Positions 9,632 through 18,344 of a stretch of 64,000 nt of DNA are shown here, in pieces; position 1 is the first letter of the stretch; each line of letters opens with the position of its first letter. This DNA comes from an uncultured Flavobacteriales bacterium. Lineage in GTDB: Bacteria; Bacteroidota; Bacteroidia; Flavobacteriales_D; Crocinitomicaceae. The translations under genes were made by a program, and so were the position numbers. The stretch covers positions 62,001-126,000 of the forward strand of contig CAJXJK010000005.1 of NCBI GenBank assembly GCA_913054135.1. Reading direction: 5' to 3'. The notes beneath the pieces were generated by a model. That model was not told the DNA's origin. It worked only from the letters and a program-made list of their open reading frames with translations, and searched no databases.

Positions 9632-11716
9632 ATGAAGCACATATTATTTTTGATTTCTGCAGGCTTGAGTTTGACTGCTTCAGCACAAACAACTCATATA
9701 GGTAAACAAGCCTATGCGATTGATAAGATGATTTCAAAAATGCATTATGAGGCAAGACCTCTTGATGACAGCTTATCTAACTTTATTTATAAAGGCTTTT
9801 TAGAATCAATTGATCCTAGTGGTTTTTACTTTAGACAGTCAGATATTGACCAACTAGAAGTATATCGCTATGAAATTGATGATCAAATAAAGGAGAAGCA
9901 TTCTCAATTCTTTGATGTGACCGCAAGGCTTTATGAAAAGCGGTTAAAGGCAGCAGACTCCATAATTACCGAAGTCCTCAAAACACCTTTTGACTTCTCA
10001 GTTGAAGAAGAAATTGATTTTGATTCAGATGATGAAGATCTCTATTTACTAGACACCAAAAAACTTCAAGAAAGATGGCGAAAGTGGCTAAAGTATTCTG
10101 TTTTAGAGGAAGTTTTTGAGGGAGATTATTTGGCTGATGCAGCTAGTGCGCCTACTGACTCAATTTTGATGTACATTGAAGAGGCCACCGAGCAAGTTGA
10201 AAAAGTTGAACGCTTTGATATCTCTTCATTTTTAAAGCATCCAGCCGGCTATAGAAATTACATGTCTACCTTTTATTTAGAGATTATGGCAGGTTATTAT
10301 GACCCACATACCGCTTTCTTTTCTGATTTAGATAGAGCAGAATTTGAAGAAGAATTATCGGGTGATAATTTCGCTTATGGGTTTTCTCTGAAAGAGGACG
10401 GCAAGGGTAGAATTATGATTGCAAACTTAGCTCCGGGAGGATCTGCTTGGATGTCGAATCAGTTAAGTGCAGATGATGAAATACTGAATATCAAATTTGG
10501 TTCAGGTAAAAATGTAGATGTTACCCTTTTAGATTTAGATGAATTGCAGCTCATTTTTGACAATGAAAAGTCTCAATCATTAGTCATGAAGATTAAAAAG
10601 GTGAACGGTACAACTGATGAAGTATCGCTCACAAAATCTGAAATTTATGTAGATCAAGATGTCATTAAATCAGTCATTTTAGATGGCGTTCAAAACATAG
10701 GCTACATCACACTGCCTGATTTTTACACTGATTGGGATGACCCATCAGGATTGGGATGTGCGAATGATGTGGCCAAGAACATTGTTAAGTTAAAGCAAGA
10801 AAACATTGATGGATTAATCCTTGACCTCAGGAACAATGGTGGTGGATCATTGAAAGAGGCAATTGATTTGGCCGGCATCTTCATTAATTACGGTCCTATT
10901 ACAATTGAAGACAACAAGTACCGCGAACCGAAATCAATTAAGGATATGAATAAGGGTGCCATTTATACTGGGCCTCTTGTGATTTTGGTGAATGGATTAT
11001 CGGCTTCGGCCTCTGAGATTTTCTCAGCCGCAATGCAAGATTATAATCGTGCAATCATTGTTGGAGACACCACTTATGGAAAATCTACAGGTCAGGTTAT
11101 TTTGCCTTTAGATCCATCCGAAGAAATTTTTGGAGCCATTGAAGGTGATGATAAGGGCTTTGGAAATATCAAGGTGACTACTTCAAAATTTTATAGAATC
11201 ACCAATGAAACACATCAAAAAGAAGGTGTTATTCCTGATGTAGTGATAAGAGATTATTACGAATTGTACGAATATTCAGAGGCAGCTTATCCGAATGCAA
11301 TTAACAAAGACAAGGTTGTAAAGAAGGTGTATTACACGCCAGCTGCTGAAATTCCTTCGGCTGATTTGCAATCAAAAAGCACAGCCAGATTGGGCGAGAA
11401 TGAAAACTATAATGCGGTATGCAATTTGATAGATAGTATTAGCGGATACACTGATTATTACGATAAGGTTCCGTTAAATATTGAAGCCTATAAAAAGAAA
11501 GAACAAAAGATGAATAATCTATATGACAGTTTATTTGACTTTGAATCTTTTGAGGCTGAGAATTTTAAAGTAGTAAATAATAAATACGATTCTGAGATCA
11601 TGAAAATCAATGAATTCAGACGAAGATTGAACGAAGACTACCTTGAAGATATTCAAAAAGACTTGTATATTGGAGAGGCCTATAGTATTCTAACCGATTA
11701 CATTAACTCAAAATAA
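9632..11716 (+). CDS. prc: Carboxy-terminal processing protease (Prc/Tsp, peptidase S41)
   Basis: A 694-residue periplasmic protease that degrades proteins from the C-terminus. A signal peptide (ISAGLSLTASAQ) precedes an N-terminal helical domain, a PDZ domain (about 240-330) and the S41 catalytic core. The Ser-Lys dyad is Ser459 (GLSASASEIF) and Lys484 (DTTYGKSTGQ), 25 residues apart as in E. coli Tsp. LILDLRNNGGGS is the family core motif. A C-terminal DUF3340-like helical part follows. It starts at the base after the aldehyde dehydrogenase stop, so expression may be translationally coupled. Confidence 0.92.
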   Translation: MKHILFLISAGLSLTASAQTTHIGKQAYAIDKMISKMHYEARPLDDSLSNFIYKGFLESIDPSGFYFRQSDIDQLEVYRYEIDDQIKEKHSQFFDVTARLYEKRLKAADSIITEVLKTPFDFSVEEEIDFDSDDEDLYLLDTKKLQERWRKWLKYSVLEEVFEGDYLADAASAPTDSILMYIEEATEQVEKVERFDISSFLKHPAGYRNYMSTFYLEIMAGYYDPHTAFFSDLDRAEFEEELSGDNFAYGFSLKEDGKGRIMIANLAPGGSAWMSNQLSADDEILNIKFGSGKNVDVTLLDLDELQLIFDNEKSQSLVMKIKKVNGTTDEVSLTKSEIYVDQDVIKSVILDGVQNIGYITLPDFYTDWDDPSGLGCANDVAKNIVKLKQENIDGLILDLRNNGGGSLKEAIDLAGIFINYGPITIEDNKYREPKSIKDMNKGAIYTGPLVILVNGLSASASEIFSAAMQDYNRAIIVGDTTYGKSTGQVILPLDPSEEIFGAIEGDDKGFGNIKVTTSKFYRITNETHQKEGVIPDVVIRDYYELYEYSEAAYPNAINKDKVVKKVYYTPAAEIPSADLQSKSTARLGENENYNAVCNLIDSISGYTDYYDKVPLNIEAYKKKEQKMNNLYDSLFDFESFEAENFKVVNNKYDSEIMKINEFRRRLNEDYLEDIQKDLYIGEAYSILTDYINSK

Positions 11717-11726
11717 AGACCTAAAA

Positions 11727-12770
11727 ATGAAGAAGTTTACAATGATGATGATTGCTTTAGTAGGGTTTGCTTTTACTTCTATTTCACAGCAATATGCGAA
11801 TGGCGGAGTATATATGGAAGCCATTACGAAAGAGTATAAAAAAATTCAAAGTGACATGTGGGATTATACCAATGCTGCAGCTCACGGGAAAAGTGCGAAA
11901 ACTGTTGAGAAGAAACGTTCTGAGCTGGTTCAAACTACTTATGCCGCAAAGGGAAAAGTTAAAAGAATGCAGCCTTATGAAGGAAATACAGCTTATAGAG
12001 ATTCAGTTGTTTCGTTCTTAAATATGTATTACATGGTATTAAAAGAAGACTATGCTAATATCGTAGATATGGAGGAGATTGCTGAGCAATCATATGATTT
12101 AATGGAGGCTTATATGTTAGCAAAAGAAGGAGCGAACAATAAGTTGTCTGCGGCTTCTGAAATGCTTTCAACTGAGCAAGAGAAATTCGCAAAAGAATAC
12201 GAAATTGATTTGATTACAACTGAAGATGATTTGTCAAAAAAGATGGCAAAAGCAGATGAGGTTTATTCGTATTATAATGTGATTTACTTGGTTTTCTTTA
12301 AGTCATACATTCAAGATATTTATTTGACAGAGGCCATTGCAAAAGGAGATGTGAGTGCAATTGAGCAAAACAAATCGGCGCTATCAATGACGGCTGATGA
12401 AGGTTTGGCGAAATTGAAAACTATGCGTTCTTATGATGGCGATATGTCTGTTGTTCAGGCTTGCCAAGACATGCTTAAGTTTTATAAAGATGAAGCTGAC
12501 AATAAGGTAAAAGACATTACGAACTACTTCTTGAAAGCAGAGAACTTTGCGACAATTAAGAAATCGTTTGATCAAAAGAAAGATAAAGACAGAACACAAG
12601 AAGACATTGACCAATACAATGCTGCGGTTAACGACTCAAATGATGCTGGAACAAAATACAATGAAGTGACAGCTGTCTTGAATAAAGGTAGAGCTGATAA
12701 ATTAGACAACTGGAACAGAACAGTTTCTAAGTTTACTGATAAGCATGTTCCTAAGGGGAATGCGAAATAG
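11727..12770 (+). CDS. Secreted alpha-helical hypothetical protein
   Basis: I do not recognise a named family. The 347-residue protein has a signal peptide (MIALVGFAFTSISQQ) and then an almost entirely helical, lysine- and glutamate-rich sequence without cysteines (charged repeats such as AKADEVYSYYNV and LKTMRSYDGDMS recur). It begins 10 bases after the prc stop and ends at the strong terminator at 12793, so it is probably the last gene of an ALDH-prc-orf unit. Function cannot be inferred from sequence; a periplasmic substrate or helper of the protease is one speculation from context only. Confidence 0.65.
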   Translation: MKKFTMMMIALVGFAFTSISQQYANGGVYMEAITKEYKKIQSDMWDYTNAAAHGKSAKTVEKKRSELVQTTYAAKGKVKRMQPYEGNTAYRDSVVSFLNMYYMVLKEDYANIVDMEEIAEQSYDLMEAYMLAKEGANNKLSAASEMLSTEQEKFAKEYEIDLITTEDDLSKKMAKADEVYSYYNVIYLVFFKSYIQDIYLTEAIAKGDVSAIEQNKSALSMTADEGLAKLKTMRSYDGDMSVVQACQDMLKFYKDEADNKVKDITNYFLKAENFATIKKSFDQKKDKDRTQEDIDQYNAAVNDSNDAGTKYNEVTAVLNKGRADKLDNWNRTVSKFTDKHVPKGNAK

Positions 12771-12792
12771 TAAAAAGTATTAAACACTATTG

Positions 12793-12826
12793 AAAGAGTC
12801 AAGCATTTGCTTGGCTCTTTTTTTTT
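12793..12826 (+). terminator. Rho-independent terminator after the prc operon
   Basis: AAGAGTCAAGC (12794-12804) pairs with GCTTGGCTCTT (12809-12819) with one G-U pair and an ATTT loop, followed by a T run to 12826. It is 23 bases past the stop of the secreted helical protein. Confidence 0.9.
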
Positions 12827-12943
12827 GGCAATACTTAGTTTTCGGCTAATAGTGATCACTTCATGATTGGCTTGAAGCCTAGATAGTTAGTTGGTCATAA
12901 GAACTTTAAGACAGCTCATTTGTTTTATTAGAAAGATAAAACA

Positions 12944-13420
12944 ATGACAAAGACAATTTCAAAAAACGTACTACTCGGCCTATTTTTACTTTTCGTTTCT
13001 AACAAAGCCTTTTCGCACTGTCAGGTGCCTTGCGGTATCTATGAAGATTCGTTAAGAATTGAATTGATTAGTGAACACATTAGCACAATAGAGAAAGCAA
13101 TGAATCAGATTAACGACCTCTCAAAAAAGGGTGAACAGAATTATAACCAGATTATAAGATGGGTGAATAACAAAGAGATTCATGCGACTAAAATTCAGAA
13201 AATCGTTAGCGAGTACTTTTTATATCAACGTATAAAGCCAGTTGAGAAAAGCAATCATCATTATGCTATGTATGTGCAGAACTTAGAATCACTGCATCAC
13301 ATATCTGTTTACGCTATGAAAGCAAAACAAACCACTGATCTTAGTAATGTTGCTCGTTTGAGAGAATTGGTGCAGCAGTTCTCAGACAATTATTTTCATG
13401 AGCATAGTCACGAGCATTAA
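12944..13420 (+). CDS. sodN: Nickel superoxide dismutase with Sec signal peptide
   Basis: The 158-residue precursor has a Sec signal peptide of 24 residues ending AFS, after which the mature chain would begin HCQVPCGIY. This is the nickel-hook motif H-C-x-x-P-C-G-x-Y of Ni-SOD (Sod_Ni family): His1, Cys2, Cys6 and Tyr9 are all present. The four-helix region also matches (IHATKIQKIVSEYF before the KPVE turn, then a final helix ending DNYFHE). The enzyme dismutates superoxide. In the Streptomyces type the hook is freed by the SodX peptidase; here signal peptidase I could do it, which also puts the enzyme in the periplasm. No sodX-like gene is adjacent. The C-terminus is His-rich (HEHSHEH). Confidence 0.85.
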   Translation: MTKTISKNVLLGLFLLFVSNKAFSHCQVPCGIYEDSLRIELISEHISTIEKAMNQINDLSKKGEQNYNQIIRWVNNKEIHATKIQKIVSEYFLYQRIKPVEKSNHHYAMYVQNLESLHHISVYAMKAKQTTDLSNVARLRELVQQFSDNYFHEHSHEH

Positions 13421-13460
13421 TTGAAATAAGGTGAGACAGTTTTCTGTTTTATCTGAAAAA

Positions 13461-14330
13461 CTATTTCGAATAGCTTCCGTTTAATGTTGCTCTAAATCCG
13501 TGGTACAATTCACAGTCCTTCTCGGTAACATCAACTGAATTTTCTTGAACTTCAAAAGTGAGCACACAGCCTTCTTCGCCATTCCAAACATAATCACCAG
13601 CTGTGTTTTTTGTAGCCAGGCCTTGAGCAGAACCCATGTGAAAGTTGGTTCTTACCACACTGTAATCAAAGAGCATTTTATCGTCGTCAATGAAAACCAT
13701 GGCTAGATTATCTTCTACTTCTTCAAAAACTTCTTCTTCAAGTGACATGTCTTGCACTTGATGTTTGTCGCTATACAATTGCTTTTTGATCATGAATGAT
13801 TTGACATCATAATCCTTGGCCTTGATTTCTTGAAAATTAAACTCTTGACGATCAGTTGATTCTTCACTAACGGCCCAAAAGTTGTCGTCATAATCTTGAG
13901 TTGAGAAACGCATATAGCCGGTTTTCTTTCCCTTATAAGATTCGGTTAACATGTATTGGCCATTAATCATGTCCAAGCCCCCGTTAAGGTCAAGGTTCTT
14001 TTGGTTTTTTATGTAGAAATAGTATCCTTTCACTTCGGCCCAATCGCCATCTCCATTTACTTCATCTGTCTCTTCGCTTTCAATCACAATGAGCGCCGGT
14101 TCTTGGTAAATTCCGATTTGACAGAAAAAGAGTGATACTCCTTCTAGCAGTTCTCCGTTGTTGGTGAATGATAATGAATTCTCAGCTGAATCATTGTTCA
14201 ATTCATCTTCTAAAGATGGTGGTGGAGGCGGCATGTCTAAAGAGTCTATTTGGTCAGTTTCAAGAACATTATCTGGCTCACCACTGCATCCGAAGATGAA
14301 TAGCACCAAAACAAAGGGTAAAAATTTCAT
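13461..14330 (-). CDS. Hypothetical lipoprotein
   Basis: A 289-residue lipoprotein: MKFLPFVLVLFIFGCSGE gives a lipobox with Cys15. A proline- and Asp-rich acidic linker (DMPPPPPSLEDELNND) is followed by a mostly beta mature domain that I do not recognise. The gene starts 4 bases after the GldA stop, so it is probably in the same transcript. There is no evidence linking it functionally to gliding. Confidence 0.65.
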   Translation of the reverse strand: MKFLPFVLVLFIFGCSGEPDNVLETDQIDSLDMPPPPPSLEDELNNDSAENSLSFTNNGELLEGVSLFFCQIGIYQEPALIVIESEETDEVNGDGDWAEVKGYYFYIKNQKNLDLNGGLDMINGQYMLTESYKGKKTGYMRFSTQDYDDNFWAVSEESTDRQEFNFQEIKAKDYDVKSFMIKKQLYSDKHQVQDMSLEEEVFEEVEDNLAMVFIDDDKMLFDYSVVRTNFHMGSAQGLATKNTAGDYVWNGEEGCVLTFEVQENSVDVTEKDCELYHGFRATLNGSYSK

Positions 14331-14333
14331 GAT

Positions 14334-15236
14334 TTAGTTTTTAGTCAATTCCTTAAACACTTCTTCCATGCTCTTTTCTTCAAGACGCATGGTTAAAGTA
14401 AGCAGGTTGTTCTTCTGAGCCCATTTAGCGATATCAGCTCTAATGTCTCCTTTTGATTCAAACAACCATTGATTGTCTTGTATGTTTTTCACAGATGAAA
14501 CACCTGCAATTTGCTTCAATTGATTACGTGATGTAACATCATTGAATTCAACAAATATGGTTTGATTTTCTTCTTCTTTTTGTTGGATGTGAGATGTCGT
14601 ATCATCCGCCACAATCTTTCCATCTTTAATGATGATCACTCTATCACAAATAGCTTCAACCTCTTGCATGATGTGGGTTGAAAGCATTACCGTCTTTGTT
14701 TTTCCGATATCTAAAATTAACTTTCTGATATCTTCTAATTGGTTCGGATCTAAACCTGAAGTTGGCTCATCTAAAATCAATACTTCAGGATCATGGATTA
14801 TAGCTTGCGCTAATCCAACTCTCTGTCTGTATCCTTTAGAAAGTGCCTGAATTTTTTTGTTTTGTTCTTTGGTTAATCCAACCTTCTCAATCACATCTGC
14901 TACTAGCTGCTTCTTGTTTTTGAGTTTGTAGATTCCGGCCACGAACATCAGATATTCTTTCACATACATATCCAAGTAAAGTGGATTATGCTCTGGTAAA
15001 TATCCAACCAATTTTTTAACTGCTATGGCGTCATCTTCAACATCTAAGCCGCAAACTTTAACATCTCCTTGTGACTTAGGAATAAAGCAAGTAATGATTT
15101 TCATCATGGTAGATTTTCCAGCACCATTAGGCCCTAAAAAACCAACAATTTCACCAGAGTTTATCTTTAATGAGACATCATTAAGAGCAGCTTGCTCTCC
15201 GTAATATTTGAATACATTTTTTACCTCAATTGACAC
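14334..15236 (-). CDS. gldA: ABC transporter ATP-binding subunit, GldA type
   Basis: An ATPase of the GldA group, which with GldF and GldG is needed for gliding motility in Flavobacterium. It has Walker A (GPNGAGKST), the ABC signature region (LSKGYRQRVGLAQAI), Walker B (VLILDEPTSGLDP) and a switch His (STHIMQEVE), with the C-terminal extension and KSMEEVFKEL tail common to this group. I place the start at the GTG at 15236, giving 300 residues and the expected V-SIEVKNV beginning. An ATG at 15302 would add 22 residues of non-ABC sequence. gldF and gldG are not in the window. Confidence 0.85.
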   Translation of the reverse strand: MSIEVKNVFKYYGEQAALNDVSLKINSGEIVGFLGPNGAGKSTMMKIITCFIPKSQGDVKVCGLDVEDDAIAVKKLVGYLPEHNPLYLDMYVKEYLMFVAGIYKLKNKKQLVADVIEKVGLTKEQNKKIQALSKGYRQRVGLAQAIIHDPEVLILDEPTSGLDPNQLEDIRKLILDIGKTKTVMLSTHIMQEVEAICDRVIIIKDGKIVADDTTSHIQQKEEENQTIFVEFNDVTSRNQLKQIAGVSSVKNIQDNQWLFESKGDIRADIAKWAQKNNLLTLTMRLEEKSMEEVFKELTKN

Positions 15237-15526
15237 GATTCTATGGCTTTTAAAATTGTTACTTACGAAAGTAACGCAAATTGCAGGGATAATTGCGGTC
15301 AAACAAATTTTTATTCCAACAGAATTGTTAAAAATTAATGCAGTCCAAGTATTCTTCTTTCAATAAGTTGAGCTACTTGATTGGCTTATCTGGCATGTCC
15401 CTTAAGATCATTGGCTTAAATTTATTAGTTTTACTTACGACCCTTTAAAATTATGTAGTGCTAAATATCAAAATTCCTTTATTTTTTATTGATTCCGATT
15501 ATCATAATTTTTATGAGAAAGCTAGG

Positions 15527-16669
15527 ATGAAAATTACCTGGAGACTTAACCTAATTTTATTAATCTTTTTGCCCATATTAATGCTTACACTCTATCAATC
15601 AGGAGAGAGTGCTGCTACACCAACTTTATTCGGTTTTCTTTTATGCTTGTTTCTGTTTTTTTGGATGAAAAAAACAAATACGTATAAGTTTAGTGCGATA
15701 GCACACAGTCTTTTTGGTGCTTTTTTATGTGTTTTTGTCTTGATTTTTTTTCCAGAATCATATCATTTTGTGGATATCGCATGGATGCTGGTGATTATTT
15801 TGCATACCTACTTTACTTTAGGTCGTAAGTGGGGGGCAGCAGTTTTAATATTTAGTATAGTCAGTACGTTGTATTATCTGTTTTTTATGCTTAATATCAG
15901 TTTGGACTTAAACCGTCAATTGGATAAAAATCAGGTGATTGCTCTGGCAATTAATTTCAGTATTTGTATGCTAGTCATTGCCTATTATATTCGCCAATTT
16001 TTGAAGGTGAATGCATTCGCTGAAAATAAATATATAGAGTTAACTAGTGCCTTGGAGGATAAAAACAAAGAAAAAACGGTACTACTTAAAGAGATTCATC
16101 ACCGCGTAAAAAATAATCTTCAAGTGATTACGAGTTTGCTCAGACTGCAATCTAAAGAGATTACTGAAGAAAAGTATTTGAAATTATATGAAGAGTCGAT
16201 CAATAGGGTAGTGGCTATGGCAATGATTCATGATAAAATTTTTAAAAATCCAGATGTTGCTAAGATTGATTTGGAGGATTATATTCAAAGTTTAGTAAAA
16301 GACTTGATTCGCTCATACTCCTTATCTACTGAAGTTGAGGTAGAAATTAAGTCATATATTAATGAAGTTGGTGCTAAATCTTTAGTGCCCATTGCTTTGA
16401 TATTTAATGAGCTTATTACCAATTCACTAAAACACGCTTACAGAAATATGGATAAGGGTAAGATTTGTATAAATATTTCAAAAGTGAACGATCAAATTGA
16501 ATTGAATTATTCTGATAATGGAGATTGGGATGAAAATACTAGTCCAAACAGTTTGGGCTTAGACTTAATAGATTCTTTGACTAAACAATTGAACGGCACT
16601 TGCGATCGGAAGGTTCTGGAAAAAGGAACTTCGTTTAATTTTTTTTTCCAAGAAGAAGACTTGAATTAG
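15527..16669 (+). CDS. Membrane-bound HisKA_2 sensor histidine kinase
   Basis: About 380 residues with several N-terminal membrane helices (about 6 between residues 4 and 165) and no periplasmic domain of note. A HisKA_2 phosphoacceptor region follows (KEIHHRVKNNLQVITS) and then a HATPase_c domain (NELITNSLKHA, then LGLDLIDSL). The ATG at 15527 gives a good inner-membrane start (MKITWRLNLILLIFL); a GTG at 15458 in frame would add 23 residues. No response regulator is adjacent, as with the other kinase at 4096-6225. Ends 14 bases before the convergent hutI stop. Confidence 0.85.
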   Translation: MKITWRLNLILLIFLPILMLTLYQSGESAATPTLFGFLLCLFLFFWMKKTNTYKFSAIAHSLFGAFLCVFVLIFFPESYHFVDIAWMLVIILHTYFTLGRKWGAAVLIFSIVSTLYYLFFMLNISLDLNRQLDKNQVIALAINFSICMLVIAYYIRQFLKVNAFAENKYIELTSALEDKNKEKTVLLKEIHHRVKNNLQVITSLLRLQSKEITEEKYLKLYEESINRVVAMAMIHDKIFKNPDVAKIDLEDYIQSLVKDLIRSYSLSTEVEVEIKSYINEVGAKSLVPIALIFNELITNSLKHAYRNMDKGKICINISKVNDQIELNYSDNGDWDENTSPNSLGLDLIDSLTKQLNGTCDRKVLEKGTSFNFFFQEEDLN

Positions 16670-16683
16670 GTCTGCTTAATTCT

Positions 16684-17919
16684 TTAATGAAGCAAGGTCT
16701 GATCTACACAGTTTTCACCAAAAGAATATGGCATATAAGCAAATGAAGGTATCTCTTTTGTGATGATGAGGTTAGCTTTTTTACCTACGGTTATTGATCC
16801 CAATTCTTCTCCAACTTCCATGGCATAAGCCCCATTTATTGTTGTAGCGTTAAAAGCTTCGGCTGGTGTCATCTTCATTTTGCTACAAGCCAAGGCATTC
16901 ACAAATTGCATGTTTCCTGAAGGGGTAGAGCCCGGATTGTAATCTGTAGCCAAGGCGCAAACAATATCATTATCAATCAGTTTTCTAATCGGGGTGTATG
17001 GTATAGATAAAAAGAAAGAGCAAGATGGTAATGCGGTAGCAATGGTGTTTGAGCCTTTTAATGCTGTGATGTCTTCATCAGCTAATTCTTCAAGATGGTC
17101 AACCGAAACAGCATTGTGTTTAACACCAATTCCAACTCCGCCCATTACCGAGAATTGGTTTACATGAATTTTTGCTTTCAAGCCGTGTTTGGCTCCAGCA
17201 GTTAAAATTCTGTCTAGCTGTTCAGCAGTGAAGTAGTTTCGCTCGCAAAATGCATCAATGTATTCAGCCAATCCTTCTTCAGCAATCTTGGGTAACATCT
17301 CTTCAATGATCTCGGTAACATATCCTTCGTGATCATCTTTAAATCTTTCAGGAAAAGCGTGTGCACCAAGAAAAGTTGCTTTAATTGTGACATCTGATTC
17401 TTCTTTCAAGCGCTTGATAACTCTTAGCATTTTGAGCTCGGCATCTACCGATAATCCGTATCCACTCTTAATTTCAATCGCTCCGGTTCCAAGACTCTTA
17501 ACTAATTCGAGTCGTTTTAATGCGTCTTGCACCAACTCATCCTCAGGCATATCAGCCAATTTTCTAGCCGAATTTAAAATTCCACCACCTTTTTTCCCAA
17601 TCTCTTCATATGACAATCCGTTAATGCGATCAACAAATTCTTCTTCTCTCGTTTTGGCGAATACCAAATGAGAATGCGAATCACAATAAGCTGGCATTAC
17701 ATACTTTCCTTCGGCATCAATAATTTCTAGATCTCTCCAATCTGTGATTCCAGATAGGTCAGACATCTTGCCATACATGCTGATTTTACCATCTTCAACG
17801 GCTAAAAAGGCATCTTCTAAAACCTCTAAGTTCCCTAAATCAGAACCCTTTAACGGGCCATTACCTGATGATAAAATTCCGGCAAGACCTTTAATATTTT
17901 TGATGAGGAGATTTTTCAT
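16684..17919 (-). CDS. hutI: Imidazolonepropionase
   Basis: HutI hydrolyses 4-imidazolone-5-propionate to N-formimino-L-glutamate in histidine degradation. The amidohydrolase metal motifs are present: HSH in CDSHSHLVFA, the later His residues in KIHVNQF and VDHLEEL, and the Asp in ALATDYNPGSTP. Length 411 from the ATG at 17919 is normal; a TTG at 17934 would add 5 residues. No hutH, hutU or hutG is adjacent, so the pathway is dispersed or lies outside the window. It is divergent from the OmpA-family gene across an intergenic region of about 425 bases. Confidence 0.95.
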   Translation of the reverse strand: MKNLLIKNIKGLAGILSSGNGPLKGSDLGNLEVLEDAFLAVEDGKISMYGKMSDLSGITDWRDLEIIDAEGKYVMPAYCDSHSHLVFAKTREEEFVDRINGLSYEEIGKKGGGILNSARKLADMPEDELVQDALKRLELVKSLGTGAIEIKSGYGLSVDAELKMLRVIKRLKEESDVTIKATFLGAHAFPERFKDDHEGYVTEIIEEMLPKIAEEGLAEYIDAFCERNYFTAEQLDRILTAGAKHGLKAKIHVNQFSVMGGVGIGVKHNAVSVDHLEELADEDITALKGSNTIATALPSCSFFLSIPYTPIRKLIDNDIVCALATDYNPGSTPSGNMQFVNALACSKMKMTPAEAFNATTINGAYAMEVGEELGSITVGKKANLIITKEIPSFAYMPYSFGENCVDQTLLH

Positions 17920-18051
17920 GAAGTAAAGATGCAAATTAGCTTGAATTTACTCAAATAGAATGAAACTTATTTTTGTGGTCTTTTTAACTATAATCGTCTA
18001 CTAGTTTGGTAGATTTTACATTTGTTAAATTTTTCTTAAACTCGCTCTCTA

Positions 18052-18075
18052 AAACGGTTAGTTCCTAAACCGTTT
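18052..18075. repeat. Inverted repeat upstream of a sigma-54-like box
   Basis: AAACGGTT (18052-18059) and AACCGTTT (18068-18075) form a perfect 8-base dyad around AGTTCCTA, with the inner TTAG/CTAA extending the symmetry apart from one extra base. It lies 22 bases upstream of the box at 18097, the location expected of an operator or activator site. No protein that binds it can be named. Confidence 0.55.
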
Positions 18076-18085
18076 AAATATCTGG

Positions 18086-18112
18086 GGTGCCTGTTTTGGC
18101 ACAATAATTGGA
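18086..18112 (+). promoter_or_regulatory. Candidate sigma-54 promoter overlapping a small stem
   Basis: TGGCAC at 18097-18102, 5 bases, then TTGGA at 18108-18112, gives the -24/-12 layout of sigma-54 promoters (TGGCAC-N5-TTGCA) with one mismatch in the core GC. The same bases also form a 5-bp stem, GTGCC (18087-18091) with GGCAC (18098-18102), loop TGTTTT. A promoter would start RNA near 18122. The stem could instead be the first hairpin of a leader RNA. I cannot choose between these readings. Confidence 0.35.
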
Positions 18113-18121
18113 CTTTGAGTA

Positions 18122-18239
18122 GTATCGCAAAAAATAGAAAATTAACCAATCTAAATACCAAATTTTAGATCGCAAATAGTGTTATGGGTTGATTAGTTTA
18201 ATTAGGTGCCTTCTCTCCACGTGCTGGCACCTTTTTTTT
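18122..18239 (+). ncRNA. Possible small RNA or leader ending at an intrinsic terminator
   Basis: About 118 bases between the sigma-54-like box and the terminator at 18204-18239 contain no plausible ORF and no tRNA-like structure. The terminator has no upstream plus-strand gene to serve (hutI is on the minus strand), so something must be transcribed into it. A short RNA, or a premature-termination leader for the OmpA-family gene at 18345, are both possible. The 5' end is a guess from the promoter box. Confidence 0.35.
18204..18239 (+). terminator. Intrinsic terminator in hutI/ompA intergenic region
   Basis: AGGTGCC (18204-18210) pairs with GGCACCT (18226-18232), followed by eight T residues to 18239. 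The arm GGTGCC and its partner are repeated from the smaller stem at 18086-18102, so the two hairpins could exchange partners. Confidence 0.8.
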
Positions 18240-18344
18240 GTGCCCTATTTTTTTCATCCGATAAATCATGTTTTTAAACGAGAAAAGTTCGCACTTAAAA
18301 GAGTTGCGCGATATTCAAGTAATTGAATTCGCTATTTTCAACTC

